Below, one piece after another: positions 60,024 through 64,000 of a stretch of DNA of 64,000 bases (within the stretch, counting starts at the first letter, position 1; each line of letters opens with the position of its first letter). Location of the stretch: contig NZ_MASI01000003.1 in the NCBI RefSeq assembly GCF_001708935.1, positions 324,256-388,255 of the forward strand. The letters run 5' to 3'. The position numbers were made by a program, and so were the translations under genes. Under the pieces are notes generated by a model. It saw only the letters and a list, made by a program, of their open reading frames with translations, searched no databases and was not told the origin of the DNA. This DNA comes from Methyloligella halotolerans. GTDB taxonomy: Bacteria; Pseudomonadota; Alphaproteobacteria; Rhizobiales; Methyloligellaceae.

Positions 60024-60089
60024 TTCGGGCGAGGCTATCAAAAACCCTCGCCCGACCGTTGCGTATATGTGACAGCGCGAGGGTTTTTT
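60024..60089 (+). promoter_or_regulatory. Mutually exclusive hairpins and terminator after the MFS gene
   Basis: Hairpin A: TCGGGCGAGG (60025-60034) with CCTCGCCCGA (60046-60055), 10 perfect pairs. Hairpin B: ACCCTCGC (60044-60051) with GCGAGGGT (60077-60084), followed by T6, a good terminator. Both need the CCTCGC at 60046-60051, so only one can form. This could be a simple terminator with a competing fold, or an attenuator. No coding leader is evident. Confidence 0.6.
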
Positions 60090-60241
60090 GGCCGATACGC
60101 GGGCGCCGATGCCTTCACATATTTGCCATTAAAATCAGCAATTTAGCTGGGTGCCTGCCGCTAAATTCATCGTCTTAACAGATAATTTAGAAGCCCTTGA
60201 AGATTTCCGGTTGCTTCCTCGCCTCCGAGAGTCCACGATTG

Positions 60242-60260
60242 ATGGACCGGTCGGTATAAT
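60242..60260 (+). promoter_or_regulatory. Candidate operator site 3 and -10 box before the sulfone operon
   Basis: The dyad ATGGACCGGTCGGTATAA (60242-60259) overlaps a perfect TATAAT -10 box (60255-60260). No good -35 is seen at 16-18 bases. Overlap of operator and -10 suggests repression. ATG 60291 with AGGGAGAGG follows 30 bases later. Confidence 0.6.
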
Positions 60261-60290
60261 AAGATCATGGCCGGACCAAGGGAGAGGAAA

Positions 60291-60857
60291 ATGTGTCTCA
60301 TTGTCACGGTAAATGGGAGCCCGCGTGAGGGTGGCCGCACTGGCGCCGTCCTACGTGAGACCGCTGACGCTGTCCGCCGCCAGTTGGGAGAATCTCGTCT
60401 CGAGGAGGTTAGCCTGGCTGCGGAGTGGAAGGAGATCTTTTCCGGGCTGTGGCGGCCGCAAATTTCCGACAGAGCTGAACAGGTCGTGCGGCAGGCCGAG
60501 GAAGCCGACCTGCTGATCGTCGGTTCGCCGATTTATCGGGGGAGCTATACCGGCCTCCTGAAGCACTATTTCGATCTCGTCGGCCGTGAGGTCATGGCCG
60601 GCAAGAAAGCCATCATCATCGGCACCGGAGGCTCGCCTCTGCACGGGCTTGCGCTGGAGCATCAGTTCCGTCCGCTGATGGGCTTCTTCAACATCCAGAC
60701 GGTGGCGACGGCCGTGTACGGCGTGGAGAGCGATTTCGACGATGTCGAGATTCGCGACGACCTGCTGCGTGCGCGGATCGAACGTGCCGCCGGAGAGGCG
60801 GCACGGCTGCTCGCTGTCTCCAAACCTGCGGAGCCGGTGATGGAGGCTGCGCTATGA
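60291..60857 (+). CDS. NADPH-dependent FMN reductase (MsuE/SsuE type)
   Basis: The 188 residues have a flavodoxin-like fold: VTVNGSPREGGRT, then DLLIVGSPIYRGSYTGLLKHYFD, with GTGGSPLHGLALEHQFRPLM, a pattern shared with MsuE and SsuE reductases that feed FMNH2 to sulfonate or sulfone monooxygenases. Start is ATG 60291 (good ribosome site) and not the ATG at 60267. The stop overlaps the sfnG ATG. Confidence 0.9.
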   Translation: MCLIVTVNGSPREGGRTGAVLRETADAVRRQLGESRLEEVSLAAEWKEIFSGLWRPQISDRAEQVVRQAEEADLLIVGSPIYRGSYTGLLKHYFDLVGREVMAGKKAIIIGTGGSPLHGLALEHQFRPLMGFFNIQTVATAVYGVESDFDDVEIRDDLLRARIERAAGEAARLLAVSKPAEPVMEAAL

Positions 60858-62080
60858 CCCAGCTCAGTCACCAGGAGTATCACGACCACGGCGGCATGAA
60901 ATTCGCCCATTGGGTTCCCAATGTGAGCGGCGGCCTCGTGGTGAGCAAAATTCCGCAGCGCACCGACTGGGGCCTCGAATACAACGTCAAGCTGGCCCAG
61001 ATCGCCGAGGAGGCGGGGTTCGAGTATGCCCTGACCCAGGTCCGGCTGATGGGCAGCTATGGCGCGGAGTATCAGCACGACTCCGTCATGTTCTCCGCCG
61101 CGATCCTTTCCGCGACCCGGCGCATCAAGATCATCTCCGCCATCATCCCCGGCATCTTCCACCCCATCGTGGTGGCGAAGCAGGGCGCGACCGCCGATCA
61201 GATCTTCAACGGCCGCTGGTCGATCCATATCGCGACCGGCTGGAACCGCGAGGAGTTCGACGCTCTCGGCGTTCCGTTTCTGGAACACGACGAACGATAT
61301 GACCGCTCGCGGGAATTCGTCGAGATCCTGCGCGGCGCGTGGACGGAAGACGATTTCTGCTACGACGGAAAATATTGGCAGATCAAAGACTTCACACTCC
61401 GTCCGAGACCGCTCGCGCTGCCGGATCGGGCGACGCCGGACATCTTCCAAGGCGGCAACTCGACCGCTGCTCAGGAAATGGCCGCCGCTGTTTCCGATTG
61501 GTATTTCATGAACGGCAACTCGCCGGAGAACCACAAGCAGCAAATCGACAACATCGATGACATGGCCACCAAGCGAGGCCGCAAGGTCCGCTTCGCAGTG
61601 AACGCCTTCGTCATCGCGCGCGAAACAGAAGAAGAGGCCCGCAAGGAGCTCGAGCGCATCATCGACAATGCCGACGGGGAGGCCGTCAACAAGTTCCGCG
61701 TCTCCGTGAAGGAGGCCGGTCAGGCCACCGATGACAATGTCGGCATGTGGACGGACTCCAACCTGCGAGACCTTGTCCAGTACAATGACGGTTTCAAGAC
61801 GAACCTCATAGGGACCCCGGAGCAGATCGCCGAGCGCATCCACGCGCTGCGTAAGATCGGCGTGGATATGATCCTCTGCGGCTTCCTCCACTTCCATGAG
61901 GACACAGAATATTTTGGCGAGCGGATTATTCCGCTGGTCCGCGAGCTTGAGCGGGGTGAACCCCTCAAGGGTAGGGAAAAGCAAGGATCGGCCCGTCCTC
62001 ATCCGGGCCGGTCCTCCGCCCGCCCGCGTCTCGTTACCCAGGCCGACGCCGACTCCAATCTTGAAGGAGGCCGGCTATGA
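60854..62080 (+). CDS. sfnG: Dimethylsulfone monooxygenase SfnG-type (LLM flavin-dependent)
   Basis: SfnG uses FMNH2 and oxygen to convert dimethylsulfone to methanesulfinate. Strong similarity to the family: WVPNVSGGLVVSKIPQRT at the start, FEYALTQVR, GAEYQHDSV, LEHDERYDRS and FQGGNSTAAQEMA, with VQYNDGFKTNLIGTPEQIAE near the end. A ~45-residue, Arg/Pro-rich C-terminal tail goes beyond the usual length but reads into an ATGA overlap with ribB, so it seems genuine. Whether dimethylsulfone is the real substrate is not proven. Confidence 0.9.
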   Translation: MTQLSHQEYHDHGGMKFAHWVPNVSGGLVVSKIPQRTDWGLEYNVKLAQIAEEAGFEYALTQVRLMGSYGAEYQHDSVMFSAAILSATRRIKIISAIIPGIFHPIVVAKQGATADQIFNGRWSIHIATGWNREEFDALGVPFLEHDERYDRSREFVEILRGAWTEDDFCYDGKYWQIKDFTLRPRPLALPDRATPDIFQGGNSTAAQEMAAAVSDWYFMNGNSPENHKQQIDNIDDMATKRGRKVRFAVNAFVIARETEEEARKELERIIDNADGEAVNKFRVSVKEAGQATDDNVGMWTDSNLRDLVQYNDGFKTNLIGTPEQIAERIHALRKIGVDMILCGFLHFHEDTEYFGERIIPLVRELERGEPLKGREKQGSARPHPGRSSARPRLVTQADADSNLEGGRL

Positions 62081-63309
62081 GTGACGGAAAGCAGTCCAAC
62101 TGCCTCTCTTTCCCGGCCCTCAAGAGCGCCATCAGTAGTACCGAAGAGATCATCGAAGAGGCTCGGAAGGGCCGGATGTTCATTTTGGTGGATGACGAGG
62201 ACCGGGAGAACGAGGGCGACCTCATCATCCCGGCTCAGTTCGCCACGGCCGATGCCATCAATTTCATGGCGCGCTACGCGCGCGGCTTGATCTGCCTGGC
62301 CCTGACGCCCCATCGCGTGGAGCAGCTCGGGCTGCCGCCCATGGCCTCGCGCAATGGCGGGCAGTTCGAGACGGCGTTCACGGTCTCCATCGAAGCCCGC
62401 ACCGGGGTGACGACGGGTATCTCGGCAGCCGATCGTGCGCACACCGTGGCGATCGCGATCAACCCAGAGACGGGCCCCGCCGACATCACCATGCCCGGGC
62501 ATGTCTTCCCGCTTTGCGCCCGCGATGGCGGCACCCTGATCCGCGCCGGCCATACGGAAGCGGCGGTCGACGTCTCGCGCATGGCCGGGCTGAACCCGTC
62601 CGGCGTGATCTGCGAGATCATGAACGAGGACGGCTCCATGGCCCGGCTGCCGGATCTGGTGGCCTTCGCCCAGCTGCACAATCTGAAGCTCGGCACCATC
62701 GCCGATCTCATCGCCTATCGCCGCAAGACCGAGCGTCTGGTGGAGCAGGTTGCCGAGTCGGGTCTGCACCATCCCTCCTTCGGCGAGTGGCGGCTGCTCG
62801 TCTACCGGGACCGGGTCGAGAACGGCGAGCATATCGTGCTCTGCAAAGGCGATCTCAGCGATCCCGAGCCGCTGCTGGTGCGCATGCATGCCACCGACTT
62901 CATCACCGATGCGCTTGGCGGCTCGGGTGGTGTTCTCAACAAAGCCATGCATCGCATCACGCGTGAGAGCCGAGGGCTGGTCGTTCTCATCAACGATCCC
63001 CGGCCCAATGCGATCTCCTCTCGAGTGAGCACAGTCAGTCCTCACCGGAGGCCGGATCCCCGCCAGCGGGACTATGGCATTGGCGCTCAGATTCTGACCG
63101 ACCTCGGCGTGCGCGACATGATCCTTCTGTCCGATCGCACGACGACCCTGGTCGGCTTGGATGGCTACGGCCTCAACGTGATCAATCCGGATCAGGACAA
63201 CCAGACGCCGCCGCAACCGCGGCAGGAGCCGGTGACGGCGGAGGCGCCAGAGGAGTCCGTTCCAACCCAGTCAGAAGAAGCCAATCAACTGGCTCAGAAG
63301 AAGGGATGA
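62077..63309 (+). CDS. ribB: 3,4-dihydroxy-2-butanone-4-phosphate synthase RibB with degenerate GTP cyclohydrolase II domain
   Basis: Residues 15-215 are RibB, with the acidic loop DDEDRENEGDLI, RGLICLALT, TGVTTGISAADRA and HVFPLCARDGG. The following ~180 residues have the GCH II fold relics (RDYGIGAQILTDLGVRDM) but lack the zinc cysteines and the catalytic QEGRG motif. Such forms are usual in alphaproteobacteria. The ribA at 57.2-58.4 kb would supply that activity. A Pro/Glu-rich tail follows. Coupled to sfnG by ATGA. Confidence 0.93.
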   Translation: MSDGKQSNCLSFPALKSAISSTEEIIEEARKGRMFILVDDEDRENEGDLIIPAQFATADAINFMARYARGLICLALTPHRVEQLGLPPMASRNGGQFETAFTVSIEARTGVTTGISAADRAHTVAIAINPETGPADITMPGHVFPLCARDGGTLIRAGHTEAAVDVSRMAGLNPSGVICEIMNEDGSMARLPDLVAFAQLHNLKLGTIADLIAYRRKTERLVEQVAESGLHHPSFGEWRLLVYRDRVENGEHIVLCKGDLSDPEPLLVRMHATDFITDALGGSGGVLNKAMHRITRESRGLVVLINDPRPNAISSRVSTVSPHRRPDPRQRDYGIGAQILTDLGVRDMILLSDRTTTLVGLDGYGLNVINPDQDNQTPPQPRQEPVTAEAPEESVPTQSEEANQLAQKKG

Positions 63310-63313
63310 CGAA

Positions 63314-63868
63314 GTGAGAGCACAAAATCAGAATATCGCGGGTACGCGGCCAGCCGCAGGCGCAGGCAGTCTTGCTCAGAATGGTCAGCCCCGGGTGGAT
63401 CCCGATATCTTCCGTGCAGTGATGCGCCAGCTCGCCGGCGGTGTGACGGTGATCACCACAGTCGACGAGGGCAAGCCCCACGGCTTCACGGCCACGGCGT
63501 TTTGCAGCGTGTGCGCAGAACCTCCGACGGTCCTGATCGTCGTCAACCGGACGGCGCGGACCCACCCGCATATCGACGCCCGCCGCCATTTCGCGGTGAA
63601 CCTCCTGGCAGACTCTCAGACGGACCTCGCCAACCGGTTCGCCGGCAAGATGGAAAATCAGTTCGACGGGATGTCCTACACAATTCCTGAAGATGGAGCG
63701 CCCGTGTTCGACGGGGTCGCCGCGCAACTTCAGTGCATCGTGAGCTCGCGGCTGGATGTCGGCACCCACACCATTTTCATCGGAGATGTCGTCGGGGGTG
63801 GCACCTCCGAAAGTGGGCCGCTCGTCTATCATTCCGCGCGCTTTGGGCGAATCGAGCAGATCGACTGA
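63314..63868 (+). CDS. Flavin reductase domain protein (FMN reductase)
   Basis: The 184 residues start at GTG 63314, 4 bases after ribB. After a ~30-residue disordered start, the flavin reductase-like split-barrel domain is visible: RQLAGGVTVITTVDEGKPHGFTATAFCSVCAEPP and RHFAVNLLADSQTDLANRFAG, then HTIFIGDVV. It reduces FMN with NAD(P)H for a partner monooxygenase. A second reductase in the same operon as the MsuE-type enzyme suggests two oxygenases or redundancy. Confidence 0.9.
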   Translation: MRAQNQNIAGTRPAAGAGSLAQNGQPRVDPDIFRAVMRQLAGGVTVITTVDEGKPHGFTATAFCSVCAEPPTVLIVVNRTARTHPHIDARRHFAVNLLADSQTDLANRFAGKMENQFDGMSYTIPEDGAPVFDGVAAQLQCIVSSRLDVGTHTIFIGDVVGGGTSESGPLVYHSARFGRIEQID

Positions 63869-64000
63869 TCTGCAACTTTTAGCAGGGGGATAGCAGCTAA
63901 TGGCACTCACGATAAGATCCGGCTAAGCCGCGAGAAAACCTAAACAATTTCACCCGTTCCGGAAGATTTCCGAGAGCGTATGACGGAACACGCATAGTGA
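63869..64000. other. Window end, no gene seen
   Basis: About 130 bases after the operon. AAAACC and CGGAAGATTTCCG (63960-63972, palindromic) occur. No ACCG-N2-CGGT site or terminator is seen before the edge. Confidence 0.4.

Noticed and set aside
60200..60291. Sigma-54 promoter for sfnG, as in Pseudomonas
   Set aside because: No GG-N10-GC -24/-12 element found; a TATAAT -10 box is present instead.
61950..62080. Frame break at the end of sfnG, because of an Arg/Pro-rich tail
   Set aside because: The frame ends in a precise ATGA overlap with ribB, supporting a genuine tail.
60860..63309. FMN riboswitch for the riboflavin genes
   Set aside because: No RFN-like conserved elements are seen upstream of ribB, ribA or the operon; ribB is translated from within the operon.

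Overview
The window looks like a high-GC alphaproteobacterium of the Hyphomicrobiales (Rhizobiales) type. The host half carries ChpT, CtrA and the CtrA antagonist SciP, a CheA with a C-terminal receiver, a DUF1134/EipA envelope protein and a Rhodobacter-type PmtA, a combination typical of that group. The species cannot be named from the sequence.

From 1 to about 23.7 kb is the late half of a tailed prophage (HK97-like head, long non-contractile tail), reading rightwards: terminase (cut by the window edge), portal, prohead protease, major capsid protein, connectors, tail tube, tail-assembly chaperone pair, tape measure, tail tip, a repeat protein, collar fibre and fibre assembly protein. One methyltransferase gene lies on the opposite strand. 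A lysis cassette follows (peptidase-like exoprotein, holin candidate, SAR endolysin, inner and outer spanins), then small unknown genes and a hairpin-rich non-coding stretch. Integrase and repressor genes are not in the window.

From 24 to 35 kb is host housekeeping: folD behind a ribosome-site-masking hairpin, sdaA, membrane proteins, creA-xthA, then envelope genes (OmpA-family lipopeptidoglycan-type protein, a membrane-anchored coiled coil, EipA) and cysQ. From 35 to 44.6 kb is a cell-cycle and motility block: chpT, cheA, cheW, cheY, cheB, cheR, then ctrA, fliJ, yajQ and sciP. From 45 to 48 kb are mnmA, pmtA, a repetitive exported protein and tRNA-Met. From 48.2 to 54.3 kb is an exopolysaccharide locus (GH18 hydrolase, OPX export protein, deacetylase-glycosyltransferase fusion). 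From 54.5 kb to the end are a Crp-type regulator, a CinA-like protein, an acetyltransferase, ribA-maoC, an MFS transporter and a translationally coupled operon of FMN reductase, SfnG-type sulfone monooxygenase, ribB and flavin reductase. Three near-identical ACCG-N2-CGGT sites precede the acetyltransferase, the transporter and this operon, pointing to one shared repressor.

A striking global property: eleven genes, both phage and host, are each broken by what looks like the loss of exactly one base, always in the same direction. This is more likely base-calling deletion error in the assembly than biology, and it affects how cheA, mnmA, the OmpA-family gene, the exopolysaccharide synthase and several phage genes should be read.
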